Source of the DNA: Natronomonas salsuginis
GTDB lineage: Archaea > Halobacteriota > Halobacteria > Halobacteriales > Haloarculaceae
Direction of reading: 5' to 3'
Length of the DNA stretch: 64,000 nucleotides
Assembly (NCBI RefSeq): GCF_005239135.1
Contig: NZ_QKNX01000008.1
Span: 1-64,000 of the forward strand
Positions within the stretch are counted from its first letter, which is position 1; each line of letters begins with the position of its first letter. Under the pieces are notes generated by a model, which was not told the DNA's origin, did not search any database, and saw nothing but the letters and a program-made list of their open reading frames with translations. Below are positions 47,143 through 56,667 of this stretch, one piece after another. The position numbers were made by a program, and so were the translations under genes.

Positions 47143-48288
47143 CTATTCGGACATCGACTCGCCGAAGCCGACCAGCTCCGCCTCCGCCATCGCCCGCTCG
47201 GCCGCCGCGTCGATGTCGAACTCCGCGACGACCTCACCGTCGCGCACCAGAGGTTCGAGCAGCGGCGTCCCCTCCGCGGGGGCCTCCGCGTCGGCCAACT
47301 CGACGTGGTGTCCGCCATCGGGCGTCCGGTAGACCGATTTCACCCCCGAGAGCTTTCCGCGCTTCGCCGTGGGCTCGCCCTCGAGTTCGACGATATCCAG
47401 CGCGAAATCGATCGGATCGCCGTTCGTGATGTAGCTGCCGACGCCGAACCCATCCACCACGTCCGCGAGCTCGTCGATCGCCGCCGGCGTGATACCCCCG
47501 CTCACGAAGATGTCGACGTCCTCGTGACCCGCCATGTCGAGCTTCCACCGTGTCTCTCGGATGATGTGTCGGAAATCGCCGCGTCGGGAGCCGGTCGTGT
47601 CGAGCCGAACGCTGTCGAACCCCAACTCGGCCGCGCGAATCGCCTCGTTGACCTCGTCGTCGTAGGTGTCACAGAGCGCGATGCGCGGCACGTCCGCGTC
47701 GACCGCCTCGTCGAAGGCGCGCCACGCGTCCTCTTGATTCCCCGGCCCGAAACAGATCATCAACGCGTGCGGCATCGTCCCCGAGGCCGCTCGGCCCATG
47801 AGATCGCCGGCCGCCACGTGCGAGAATCCGTCGAATCCAGCCACAAGGGCGCTTCGATCCACCGTTCCGGCGATCGACGGATGAACGTGTCGCGCGCCGA
47901 AGCTCAAAAGCGACGTCTCCGGGGCGGCCAGACGCGCTCGTAGCGCGGCAGTCGCCATCCCGGACGGGTGCGAGAGGAAGCCGAGAATAGACGTTTCGAG
48001 GCGTGCGAACTCGAGATACGGCCCCTCGATCCGCATCACTGGGCCGCCGTCGAACAGGGTTCCCTCGGGGATCGCGTCGGCGTCCACGTTCCGTCCCTCG
48101 AGAAGTCGTGCGACGTCAGCCACTCCCGCCAACAGCTCGAACTCCCCCGTCGGGAACTGGTCGGCGGTCACCTCTACGACCACACGCGGGTTCTTTCCCG
48201 CGTGTGCGAGCGCTTCCTCCGTCCGAAGGAAGTACGCGTCCGTCGCCCGCCCCTCGTCGATGGCGGATTCCGGAACGATATCGAACAT
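47143..48288 (-). CDS. pncB: Nicotinate phosphoribosyltransferase
   Basis: Makes nicotinate mononucleotide for NAD salvage. It is 381 residues. The family sequence is visible in the barrel: SFGARHVHPSIAG, SGTMPHALM, IALCDTYDDEV, VRLDTTGSRRGD and FVSGGITPAAI. Start ATG 48288. Confidence 0.93.
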   Translation of the reverse strand: MFDIVPESAIDEGRATDAYFLRTEEALAHAGKNPRVVVEVTADQFPTGEFELLAGVADVARLLEGRNVDADAIPEGTLFDGGPVMRIEGPYLEFARLETSILGFLSHPSGMATAALRARLAAPETSLLSFGARHVHPSIAGTVDRSALVAGFDGFSHVAAGDLMGRAASGTMPHALMICFGPGNQEDAWRAFDEAVDADVPRIALCDTYDDEVNEAIRAAELGFDSVRLDTTGSRRGDFRHIIRETRWKLDMAGHEDVDIFVSGGITPAAIDELADVVDGFGVGSYITNGDPIDFALDIVELEGEPTAKRGKLSGVKSVYRTPDGGHHVELADAEAPAEGTPLLEPLVRDGEVVAEFDIDAAAERAMAEAELVGFGESMSE

Positions 48289-48318
48289 ATCTGCTCATCT
48301 CGCGGCAGTTCGAAAAAG

Positions 48319-49197
48319 CTACGCTTCCCGTCCGGCGTCGCCGGTCGGGTCCGGCTCCGGTTCGGTGACGGCGTCGAGCAGCGCCGTCTCGTCCGCGTTG
48401 AACCCCTGTCTCGCGAAGAACGCCGCGACGTTGTGACAATCGCGTTCGAGGAATTCCCGGCTGTTCGGGTGGTTGACGGTGATCGCCTGCCCCAGATCGA
48501 GCAGACAGAGCTCGCCGTCGTGGACGACGATGTTGTACTCCGAGAGGTCGCCGTGGACGAGGCCGGCGCGGTAGAGCCGCCGCATGTACTCGCGGACGAC
48601 CTCGAACGCAGTCTTGGGGTTCTCGACGTCGACCTCGCTGAGTCGTTTCGCACGGCGGTTCTCTCCGCCGAGATACTCCATCACGAGGACGTTTCGCTCG
48701 ATGGCGATCGGCTCCGGAACGCGGACGCCCGCCCGCTGGGCCCGCTTGAGGTTCGCGAACTCCTTTTTGGTCCACGCGACGACGACCTTCTTTTTGTCCG
48801 AGCCGATCCCCTCGAACCGCGGATCGCCGTCGAGGTAGTCGCGCATCTGCCGGAAGTCGGAGGCGTTGATGCGATAGACCTTGACCGCGATCTCGCTGTC
48901 GGGGCCCAACGCCGTGTACACGTTCGCCTCCTTCCCCGTCGAGATCGGACCGCCGAAGGCGTCGATGTAGCCGTCTTGGACGAGTTTGTACAGCGCGCCG
49001 AGCGTCGCGTCGTCGAAGACAGACGCCTCAACTTTGAACTGTTCAGTGTCTTTGATCCGCTTGCGAAACTCGAGGAACTCGCGATCCTGCTTGCGGGCGA
49101 TGCGGTCAGCTTCCGTGTCGGCGACGTCGATGTTCTCCCACTCGTCGCCGACGGGTTCGTCCGCGTCGACCTCCAACAGGCCATACTCCTCGGTCAT
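48319..49197 (-). CDS. rio1: RIO1 family protein kinase
   Basis: A 292-residue atypical serine kinase associated with small-subunit maturation. The nucleotide-binding STGKEANVYTAL contains the P-loop, the lysine is in AVKVYRI, the hinge is VMEYLG, the catalytic loop is HGDLSEYNIVV and the metal loop is LLDLGQA. The N-terminus has an acidic and helical extension. It ends 31 bp before pncB on the same strand. Confidence 0.95.
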   Translation of the reverse strand: MTEEYGLLEVDADEPVGDEWENIDVADTEADRIARKQDREFLEFRKRIKDTEQFKVEASVFDDATLGALYKLVQDGYIDAFGGPISTGKEANVYTALGPDSEIAVKVYRINASDFRQMRDYLDGDPRFEGIGSDKKKVVVAWTKKEFANLKRAQRAGVRVPEPIAIERNVLVMEYLGGENRRAKRLSEVDVENPKTAFEVVREYMRRLYRAGLVHGDLSEYNIVVHDGELCLLDLGQAITVNHPNSREFLERDCHNVAAFFARQGFNADETALLDAVTEPEPDPTGDAGREA

Positions 49198-49244
49198 TCG
49201 CTTCGGCTACGCGCCGGCGACTGAAAGCATCACCGATAGAGCCG

Positions 49245-50381
49245 TTATCGATCGTCGATCGGCGTGACTGTCCGATCCTCCGAGCCGACGTAGCGGGCGC
49301 GCGGTCGGATGAGACGGTTGTCGTCGTACTGTTCGAGGACGTGCGCGATCCAGCCGCCGACGCGACTCATCGCGAAGATCGGGGTGTAGATGTCGACCGG
49401 GATCCCCATCTGGTAGTAGGTCGAGGCCGAGTAGAAGTCGACGTTCGGCGCGAGCCCCTTCTCCTCGCCGAGGTACTCCTCGATAGTCACCGAGTAATCG
49501 TGCCACTGAGGTGTGCCCGCGGCCTCGCCGAGAGCTTCGGACTCGGCCGAGAGGATCCTCGCGCGCGGATCCTTCACGTTGTAGACACGGTGACCGAACC
49601 CGGGAACGCGATCGCCCGCGGCGAGTCTGTCCTCGACCCATGGCACCGGTTCTTTGCCGGAGTCGTCGAGTTCGAGCAACGCCTCCATCACGTCCTGGTT
49701 CGCCCCGCCGTGGAGGCTCCCAGAGAGCGTCCCCACTGCCGAGGTGACCGCCGCGTGGAGGTCAGCGAGCGTCGAAGCGGTCACCGTCGCCGAGAACGTC
49801 GAGGCGTTCAGGCCGTGGTCGGCATGCAACACGAGCGCCATGTCGAACGTCTCCGAGAGCACGTCGTCCGGCTCCTCGTCGTTGAGCATGTACAGGAAGT
49901 TACTCGCGTGGTCGAGATCCTCGCGGGGGTCGACCGGCTCGTCCCCGTCTCTGATCCGCGAAAACGCGGCCAGCGCGGTCGGGATCTTCGCCGTGATGCG
50001 ACGACCTTTCCGGAGATTCGCCGCCTCGGCGGTCGGGTCCGCGTCCGCGTCCGGATCGTACGCCGAGAGATCGGAGACGATCGTCCGAAGCGCCGCCATC
50101 GGCTCCTCGTCGGCCTCGGCCAGATCGCGGACGAGTCGCTGGACGTCGTCGTTGATGTGTCGCTCTTCGGCCATCGACGATTTGAAATCGGACAGTTCGG
50201 CAGCGCTCGGGAGTTCACCGTGCCACAGCAGATAGACGACTTCCTCGAAGCTTGCATTCCGTGCGAGGTCATCGATAGTGTAGCCACGATAGATCAACTT
50301 CCCGGCGTCGCCGTCGATAAAACTCAACGACGATTCGGCGACTAAAACGCCTTCTAGCCCTTTTTTGAGCTCCTCGGTCAT
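49245..50381 (-). CDS. citZ: Citrate synthase
   Basis: A 378-residue enzyme condensing acetyl-CoA and oxaloacetate at the entry to the citric acid cycle. Visible are LHADHGLNASTF, SLHGGANQDVMEAL, the catalytic GFGHRVYNVKDPRA and DFYSASTYYQMGIP with the late aspartate. It has the normal length of archaeal type II citrate synthase. Divergent from the AstE-like gene across a 184-bp gap. Confidence 0.95.
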   Translation of the reverse strand: MTEELKKGLEGVLVAESSLSFIDGDAGKLIYRGYTIDDLARNASFEEVVYLLWHGELPSAAELSDFKSSMAEERHINDDVQRLVRDLAEADEEPMAALRTIVSDLSAYDPDADADPTAEAANLRKGRRITAKIPTALAAFSRIRDGDEPVDPREDLDHASNFLYMLNDEEPDDVLSETFDMALVLHADHGLNASTFSATVTASTLADLHAAVTSAVGTLSGSLHGGANQDVMEALLELDDSGKEPVPWVEDRLAAGDRVPGFGHRVYNVKDPRARILSAESEALGEAAGTPQWHDYSVTIEEYLGEEKGLAPNVDFYSASTYYQMGIPVDIYTPIFAMSRVGGWIAHVLEQYDDNRLIRPRARYVGSEDRTVTPIDDR

Positions 50382-50565
50382 GTTATACCGGTTTCCGTGC
50401 CCGGGAGAAAAGAGTTACCGTTTCCGTGGACGGTCGTTTACGGTCCGTTTTTCACACCCCTACCGCCGCTGGTCGATTCACAACCGACGATCTCCTACCG
50501 GCTGATGGGCGGTCCCGAACGATCGATCAGTAGGTCTAATACCAGCCACGAATCCAGTACACACA

Positions 50566-51522
50566 ATGACGACCCTCGGCACCGCGAGTGCAGCACCCGG
50601 TGAGATCGACATCGGTCGGCTCCCGGTCGGCGAAGCACGCGACGGCTCCGAAATCGGACTTCCAGTCGCCGTAATAAACGGACGCCACGAGGGCAAGACG
50701 CTCTACATTCAAGCGGTGTCCGACGGCGACGAGCTCAACGGACTCGGCGTCATCCGCCGGTTCGTCCCGCAACTCGACCCGGAGGAACTCGCCGGAACGA
50801 TCCTCATCGTCGGTATCGCCAACTACTACGGGTTTCTCGTCGCCGAGCATCGAAACCCCATCGACGACACGAAACTCAACCGAACGTTTCCCGGTAACCC
50901 ATCTGGAACCGCCTCTGAACGGATCTCGGCGGCGATCTTCGATGCGGTAAAACGTGCCGATCTCGCGCTCGATCTCCACCAGGGCTCGACGTCGTGCATG
51001 ATCAATGAGACGCGCGTCAGATGCGGTTCCAGACACCGTCTCCACCACGACTGCCTCGAACTTGCGAAGGTGTTCGGCTGCGGCTACATTCTCGATCTCA
51101 AAGGCCCCGACGGCCAACTCGCGCGCGCGGCTCCAGACAAGGGAATCCCGACCGTCGATCCCGAGTTGGGAGGCGCGGTCGGCTGGGACGAAACGTCCAT
51201 CCAGAAGGGCGTCAAAGGGGTGTTCAACGTCCTCTATCACTACGGATTCCTCGACGGTGAGATCACCACCACGACGCAGACCCGCGCGTCGAGTTTCGAA
51301 CAGTACGGATCGCCGTCGGGCGGCCTCGTCAGTTTCGAAGTCGGCCTCGGCGACGAGGTTGAACGCGGGGACACGCTCTTCGAGGTCACCGATCCGTTCG
51401 GGACGGTCAAAGCCAAGGTCACCGCCGACTCCAACGGAATCTTCTGGCGGCACCGCCGGCTCCCGCAGGTCGCCACCGGCGAGTACGTCTGTTCGGTCGG
51501 CACGAGTATCGATCGCGTCTAA
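50566..51522 (+). CDS. Succinylglutamate desuccinylase/aspartoacylase family protein
   Basis: A 318-residue zinc-hydrolase fold of the AstE/AspA type. The second zinc histidine is clear in DLALDLHQGS, and the Arg and Asn of NPIDDTKLNRTFPG bind substrate. The first ligand pair is normally HGDE or HGNE but here reads D53-G-D-E. The C-terminal barrel contains a biotinyl-like GDEVERGDTLFEVTDPFG. Likely an N-acyl amino-acid deacylase; the substrate is not evident. Confidence 0.85.
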   Translation: MTTLGTASAAPGEIDIGRLPVGEARDGSEIGLPVAVINGRHEGKTLYIQAVSDGDELNGLGVIRRFVPQLDPEELAGTILIVGIANYYGFLVAEHRNPIDDTKLNRTFPGNPSGTASERISAAIFDAVKRADLALDLHQGSTSCMINETRVRCGSRHRLHHDCLELAKVFGCGYILDLKGPDGQLARAAPDKGIPTVDPELGGAVGWDETSIQKGVKGVFNVLYHYGFLDGEITTTTQTRASSFEQYGSPSGGLVSFEVGLGDEVERGDTLFEVTDPFGTVKAKVTADSNGIFWRHRRLPQVATGEYVCSVGTSIDRV

Positions 51523-51662
51523 ACGAACACTCTCCGGGCGAGCGTTTATATCAGATCGCGCGGGTACCGTCCCGTGTGACGTGATCGCTACACTTGGATC
51601 ATCGCTCCCGACGGCGTCGTTCCGCTTTCGGGACCGGGCGGAAAACGTAGCTGTGGCCGCCC

Positions 51663-52931
51663 TCACCGTTCCGGATGCGTCGGCGCGTCGAATCCGCCCC
51701 GCACGAGCGGCTTAGCGATGTGTCGCCGCGCCCGCGGTGGGACTTCGTACCACCCCTGCTCGAGCGCGCGGTCGAGCGGCTCCTCGGTCTTTCCCGTGGC
51801 AGACGTTCCACACGCCCGACACCGGTAACCCTGCTCACGCCCGGCGGACTCCATCGTTCGACCGCACTCCGGACAGGTTGGCGTCGTCCGTTTCGTCTCG
51901 ACGCGCTCCCGAACGGCGAACTTCTCCAGCTTTACCGTTCCGTGACTCACCTCGCCACAGACGGTGAGTTCGTCTCCGACGCGAAGCTCGCGGACGCGTT
52001 CGCGAAATCGCTTGGTCGGTTCGAAGGCGACGCACTCGATGGTCGCTGGACCGTCAGCGAGTTCGAAGAACACGTGACCGCCTCGGCGCGTTTCGGGTGC
52101 GGACGTGACCGCTCCGTCGAGGCGGTATGCGTAGCCGTCGCCAACGGCTTCGACAGTGCCGTCCCGAAGATGCCCGTCCGTCCCCTGATTCGTGAGGAAC
52201 GTTCGCTCGCGATCGATCGGTTCGCTCTCGATCCGTTTCGCGACCGACCGACAGGCTTCGGGCTCGTCACCCCGGATACCGTACAGGACCGGTCCCGGTG
52301 TCCGCGGCACACAGACTGTCTCGCCGGTGCCGCGGTCGACCGTGTCCCACACGGTCGGATAGCGCTCGTTCGCGGCATCGAGGACGCTTTCCGGATCGAC
52401 CGTCCGCTCGGTTCCCCACCGCTCGGGCGCTCTGTACGCGATGTGTTCGTAGGTCCACGCGTCGAGCGCCCGCCACGCGCCGATCGCGGCCAGTGCCCCG
52501 ATGAGCCCACGACCGTTCTTCCACCCACGGTGTGCGTATCCAGCGTCTTCGAGAAGTCTACGCGCGTTCTCGCGAGTGTGATGGTCGGCGATCGCCTCTC
52601 GAGCGAACGAGACGACCGCATCGGAGACGCGCGCCGGATCGTCTGCTGCGACGACGAGCCCGGGATTCGTCCGATCGTCCGCCGATTCGGCGATGTCGTC
52701 AATAACGCGCTGAGCGACGTCGAACGCCACACCGTCCGCTATCTCCGCATGAATCGCGAGTGCTGCGTTTCCCCGTGTCTTGTGTACGACGGCCGGATTG
52801 CATCGAATCAACAGGAGACGTTCGACTGTCGCCCCCCGGTCGGTGAGTCGACGGGCGACCGTATCGGCGACGTACGTCGTGCACATCCCCCGTTCTCGGG
52901 AATCCGTGTCGTCGATCCCGATGATCGTCAC
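51663..52931 (-). CDS. tiaS: tRNA-Ile2 agmatinylcytidine synthetase TiaS
   Basis: Couples agmatine to C34 of tRNA-Ile2 so that it reads AUA. The 422-residue protein starts MTIIGIDDTDSRERGMC with the family's ATP-binding opening. It contains RCNPAVVHKTRGNAA and HRGWKNGRGLIGALAAIGA. An OB domain follows (RVGDELTVCGEVSHGTVKLEKF), and a zinc ribbon CPECG ... CRACG. Start ATG 52931. Confidence 0.95.
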   Translation of the reverse strand: MTIIGIDDTDSRERGMCTTYVADTVARRLTDRGATVERLLLIRCNPAVVHKTRGNAALAIHAEIADGVAFDVAQRVIDDIAESADDRTNPGLVVAADDPARVSDAVVSFAREAIADHHTRENARRLLEDAGYAHRGWKNGRGLIGALAAIGAWRALDAWTYEHIAYRAPERWGTERTVDPESVLDAANERYPTVWDTVDRGTGETVCVPRTPGPVLYGIRGDEPEACRSVAKRIESEPIDRERTFLTNQGTDGHLRDGTVEAVGDGYAYRLDGAVTSAPETRRGGHVFFELADGPATIECVAFEPTKRFRERVRELRVGDELTVCGEVSHGTVKLEKFAVRERVETKRTTPTCPECGRTMESAGREQGYRCRACGTSATGKTEEPLDRALEQGWYEVPPRARRHIAKPLVRGGFDAPTHPER

Positions 52932-53048
52932 TGCCGGTCGTATGCCACCGATGCGTAACGACGTTTCGATCCGTTGCTCCCTGCGATCCGGAAGAAATCC
53001 CCGCTATCGGGGAAACACATTTAAACGGGAAAACGCTTACATATCGCT

Positions 53049-54011
53049 ATGTCCCGATCCGCACTGGTCGGTAACATCACCGCGATGTTCGAAGACGCTG
53101 GCTTTACAGTGAGCGACCGGTGTGCGATCCGCCCGAAGAGCTTCGATATCGCCGCGAGACGGGGCGATGACGTGCTCCTGCTCAAAGTGCTCGCGAATAT
53201 CGACGCGTTCGACGGATATACTGGTGCCGAGATGCGTAGACTGGGCGAATATCTTCACGCGACGCCGATCGTCGTCGGCCTCCGGACGCGCGACGAGGAA
53301 CTGAACCCGGGCGTCGTCTACTTCCGACACGGCGTCCCGGTGTTCTCGCCCGATACCGCGATGGACCTGTTTATTGAGGGCGTGCCGCCGCTGATTTACG
53401 CCGCGCCGGGCGGGCTGTACGTCAACATCGACGGCGATCTCCTCTCGGATATCCGGAACGAGCACGACATGTCCCTCGGGAAGTTGGCGAACGAACTCGG
53501 CGTCTCCCGCCGAACCGTCTCGAAGTACGAGGACGGCATGAACGCGAGCGTTGAGGTCGCGGCCCAACTCGAAGAGCTGTTCAACAAACCGCTCGCAAGC
53601 CCTGTCGACGTTTTGGACGGGGCAGAGGACGTCCGTGACGTGGTCGATACGCCGGAGGAACCAGAGGCTACCCCCGACGACGCCGACATCGTCACGGTGC
53701 TCACACGCGTCGGTTTCGAAGTTCACCCAACCGCCCGTGCGCCGTTCAAGACCGTCAGCGAGGACGAATCCCGCGAGCGAACGATGCTCACCGGCCACTC
53801 GAACTTCAACCGAACCGCGGAAAAGCGGGCCCGGATCATGTCCTCGGTCGGTCAGGTGACGCGGACGCGCTCCGTCTACGTGGTCGATCGAGCCGGCGGT
53901 CAGGAGTCCGTCGAGGGGACCGCACTCATCGAGCGCGAGGAGTTCGAGCGCATCGACGATCCCGAGGAACTCGAGAACCTGATCCGCGACCGCGGCGAGA
54001 TCGAGGCCTGA
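53049..54011 (+). CDS. Putative HTH-type transcriptional regulator (archaeal family)
   Basis: A 320-residue protein. The N-terminal domain ([21 protein letters not shown]) resembles a nuclease-like fold used for binding. The XRE helix-turn-helix lies about residues 138-165 ([21 protein letters not shown]). The C-terminal domain has the conserved [15 protein letters not shown]. This is a widespread archaeal regulator family without a known target. A TATA-like stretch (ACATTTAAACGGG) lies upstream. Confidence 0.9.
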   Translation: MSRSALVGNITAMFEDAGFTVSDRCAIRPKSFDIAARRGDDVLLLKVLANIDAFDGYTGAEMRRLGEYLHATPIVVGLRTRDEELNPGVVYFRHGVPVFSPDTAMDLFIEGVPPLIYAAPGGLYVNIDGDLLSDIRNEHDMSLGKLANELGVSRRTVSKYEDGMNASVEVAAQLEELFNKPLASPVDVLDGAEDVRDVVDTPEEPEATPDDADIVTVLTRVGFEVHPTARAPFKTVSEDESRERTMLTGHSNFNRTAEKRARIMSSVGQVTRTRSVYVVDRAGGQESVEGTALIEREEFERIDDPEELENLIRDRGEIEA

Positions 54012-54051
54012 CCCTCACTGATCGACTCGAGAGCCTTCCGGCGGTGGACGA

Positions 54052-54506
54052 TTATTCGTCGACGATCATCGAGCCGTCGGCGTGGATCGCGATCTCACAG
54101 CCACAGTACTGAAACGTCATGTGTCTCCGGTTCCCGCCCTCGCCCGGTTCGGATAGTGTGTTGATGATTTCCGGATCGATCGCGTCGTACAGCGGCGGGA
54201 GTTCGGTCGCCTCAATCTGTTTGTGGGTTGCGAACGCGTCGATGACCGCCGACGCCGGATCGTCCGATTCGTCGATCTGAAATCTCGACCGCCGAGTGAG
54301 TCGCGTTATCTCGATGTCTCAACTGGTTTCTCTTTCGCTTCCAGCCACCGGCCAGCTACCAGGGACGTCGACGCCGTTCGAGCTTGCCGCGGTAACGAGC
54401 TCTTGGAGAACCTCGTGAAATTCGTCCGCCGTTGTCACCGGAGTGTCGGGGTTGTCGGTTGGTCGTTGTGTGCGGCCTGGTTTTGCTTTTCATTGTCTCG
54501 TGTCAT
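54052..54506 (-). pseudogene. HalOD1-domain protein, broken by frameshift and stop
   Basis: Readable as MTRDNEKQNQAAHNDQPTTP, then after a frameshift near 54450 PVTTADEFHEVLQELVTAAS ... GSWPVAGSERETS. A TGA follows where tryptophan (TGG) would fit, and the frame continues DIEITRLTRRSRFQIDES to the HalOD1 output domain (ATELPPLYDAIDPEIINTL, ending HADGSMIVDE). HalOD1 is a small haloarchaeal signalling domain. Two independent lesions make it a pseudogene. Confidence 0.8.
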
Positions 54507-54789
54507 GTGTACGAATTGCTCTCTCCGATCGCGAGCAACTGCTCGACGTGTTCCTCACGACCCGTCGAAACCCTGCATGGCAGGTGTGACACTCGGTGTA
54601 CGTGACCGCGGAAGCTCTGGGGCCGCTCTCTACGTCAGGGCAGTCGTTTTCTGGCTGAATACGTACTGAGCTCGGCCGAACATCGAATTCTATATCGCAC
54701 TATTTAGTTTATTTCTCCGCGCAAACGACCACGCATGCTGCCTCACGAAAGCCGAAGGGCGTTTCAACTGCCGCAACCGAGATGGTGGT
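54507..54789. other. Gap before hemC with a possible zinc-finger relic
   Basis: No intact gene. On the minus strand a frame reads QPENDCPDVESG ... AVTYTECHTCHAGFRRVV, a CxxC pair in haloarchaeal-like sequence without a start. It runs into the start region of the HalOD1 pseudogene. It may be another decayed small gene. An AT-rich TATA-like patch (54690-54720) probably serves hemC. Confidence 0.3.
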
Positions 54790-55857
54790 ATGACAGAGAC
54801 GATCCGGCTCGCAACCCGGGGGTCGGCCCTCGCGCTACGACAAGCCCAGCGCGTGGCCGACGCCCTCGGGAGCCGCCGTCGGGACGTAGAACTCGTTTCG
54901 GTCGAGACGACCGGCGACGCCGTCCGAGACGAGTTGATCCACCGACTCGGAACGACCGGTGCGTTCGTCAGGAGCCTCGACGAGAAGGTGTTGGACGGTG
55001 ACGTCGACGCCGCCGTTCACTCCATGAAGGATATGCCGACCGAATTTCCCACCGAACTCGTCGTTGCGGGTGTTCCGGAACGCGCCGCGCCGGGAGACGT
55101 ACTGGTCACGCCCGACGGAACGGCGCTTTCTGCCCTCTCCCGAGGAGCGACGGTCGGGACGTCGAGTCTGCGACGGAAGGCGCAACTCCTCGCGGCGCGA
55201 CCGGATCTCCGAGTCGAACCGCTTCGCGGAAACGTCGATACGCGCGTTGAAAAGCTCCTCGCGCCGAATCTTCAGGCTGAACACGAGCGGCGTCTCGAAG
55301 CGACCGAAAGCGATGACGCCGACGAGGAGGACCCGTACGCCCGCTCGCCGGAGGAGTGGTTCGACGATCTCGACGAGTTCGAGCGGCAGGCGCTCGGCCG
55401 GGACGTCGAAACCGAATTCGATGCGATCGTCCTCGCGGAGGCCGGGCTAGACCGAATCGGGTTGCTCGATGCTATCGAGTACACTCGACTCCCGAAGACG
55501 TTCGTCTCCGCACCGGGGCAAGGTGCGCTGGCCGTGACGGCGCGCAACGGCGACCTCGCCGACCGGATCCGGGGCGCGCTCGATCACCCGCGAACGCGGG
55601 TCGAAACCACCGTTGAGCGGACGATCCTCGGCACGCTCGGCGGGGGCTGTGTCGCCCCGATCGGTATCTACGCGATCGTACAGGGTGAGTTCGTCCAGAC
55701 ACGCGTTCGCGTCCTCTCGCAGGACGGCAGCGAGGAGATCGACATGGCTCGGGATATCCCGATCGAGAATCATCCCGAAGCAGCGGTGGAATTCGCCGAT
55801 GCCCTCGCCCGCGAGGGTGCAACGGACCTCATCGAGCGGGCACGGAGGGACGAATGA
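54790..55857 (+). CDS. hemC: Hydroxymethylbilane synthase
   Basis: Links four porphobilinogens into hydroxymethylbilane. It is a 355-residue protein with TRGSALALRQAQ, the arginines in GTSSLRRKAQLL and the dipyrromethane-cofactor cysteine in LGGGCVAPIG. It carries an acidic insertion at about residues 160-205 (ATESDDADEEDPYARSPEEW) not found in bacterial enzymes. It is the first gene of hemC-cobA-hemD and overlaps cobA by 4 nt. Confidence 0.96.
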   Translation: MTETIRLATRGSALALRQAQRVADALGSRRRDVELVSVETTGDAVRDELIHRLGTTGAFVRSLDEKVLDGDVDAAVHSMKDMPTEFPTELVVAGVPERAAPGDVLVTPDGTALSALSRGATVGTSSLRRKAQLLAARPDLRVEPLRGNVDTRVEKLLAPNLQAEHERRLEATESDDADEEDPYARSPEEWFDDLDEFERQALGRDVETEFDAIVLAEAGLDRIGLLDAIEYTRLPKTFVSAPGQGALAVTARNGDLADRIRGALDHPRTRVETTVERTILGTLGGGCVAPIGIYAIVQGEFVQTRVRVLSQDGSEEIDMARDIPIENHPEAAVEFADALAREGATDLIERARRDE

Positions 55858-56627
55858 CCGGGACGGTGTACCTCGTCGGGAGCGGTCCCGGCGATCCGGA
55901 CCTGTTGACGGTCAAGGCCAGGCGGCTCATCGAGACGGCCGATGTCGTCCTCCACGACAAGCTTCCGGGTCCGGAGATCCTCGAGTCGATCCCCGCGGCG
56001 AAACGCGAGGACGTCGGCAAGCGAGCGGGCGGGGAGTGGACACCCCAAGAGTACACCAACAGACGGCTCGTCGAACTTGCGAACGAGGATCAAACCGTCG
56101 TCAGGCTCAAGGGTGGCGATCCGTTCGTCTTCGGCCGCGGCGGCGAGGAGGCCGAACACCTAGCAGAACACGGCGTCCCCTTCGAGTACGTTCCCGGCGT
56201 GACGAGCGCCATCGCGGGCCCCGGCGTGGCGGGGATCCCGGTCACGCACCGCGAACACGCCTCGTCGGTTTCGTTCGTCACCGGTCACGAGGATCCGACG
56301 AAGGACGAATCGGCGATCGACTGGGCGGCGCTCGCGACGACCGGCGGGACCCTCGTTGTCCTGATGGGTGTTGGAAAGTTGCCACTGTACATCGACGAGC
56401 TAACGTCTGCGGGAATGGCTCTCGAGACGCCGGTCGCGCTGATCGAACGGGCGACGTGGCCGGACCAACGGGTCGCGGTCGGGACCCTCGAGACGATCGT
56501 CGACGTGCGGGACGAGGCCGGCATCGAACCCCCGGCGATCACCGTTATCGGCGACGTTGCAGCCACGAGAGCCCGCGTCGTCGACTTTCTGCGAAACGGG
56601 GCCGACCCGGGGGTGTCGCAAAAATGA
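55854..56627 (+). CDS. cobA: Uroporphyrinogen-III C-methyltransferase
   Basis: Methylates uroporphyrinogen III at C2 and C7 towards siroheme and cobalamin. The 257-residue SAM enzyme has GSGPGDPDLLTVKA, DVVLHDKL, VVRLKGGDPFVFGRGGEEAEHL, the PGVTSAIAGP loop and VVLMGVGKL. Siroheme would serve the nitrite/sulfite reductase found elsewhere in the window. ATGA overlap with hemC. Confidence 0.95.
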   Translation: MTGTVYLVGSGPGDPDLLTVKARRLIETADVVLHDKLPGPEILESIPAAKREDVGKRAGGEWTPQEYTNRRLVELANEDQTVVRLKGGDPFVFGRGGEEAEHLAEHGVPFEYVPGVTSAIAGPGVAGIPVTHREHASSVSFVTGHEDPTKDESAIDWAALATTGGTLVVLMGVGKLPLYIDELTSAGMALETPVALIERATWPDQRVAVGTLETIVDVRDEAGIEPPAITVIGDVAATRARVVDFLRNGADPGVSQK

Positions 56628-56667
56628 ACCGTATACCGCTATACCAAATGCCGTCTGGAGGGGCGAT

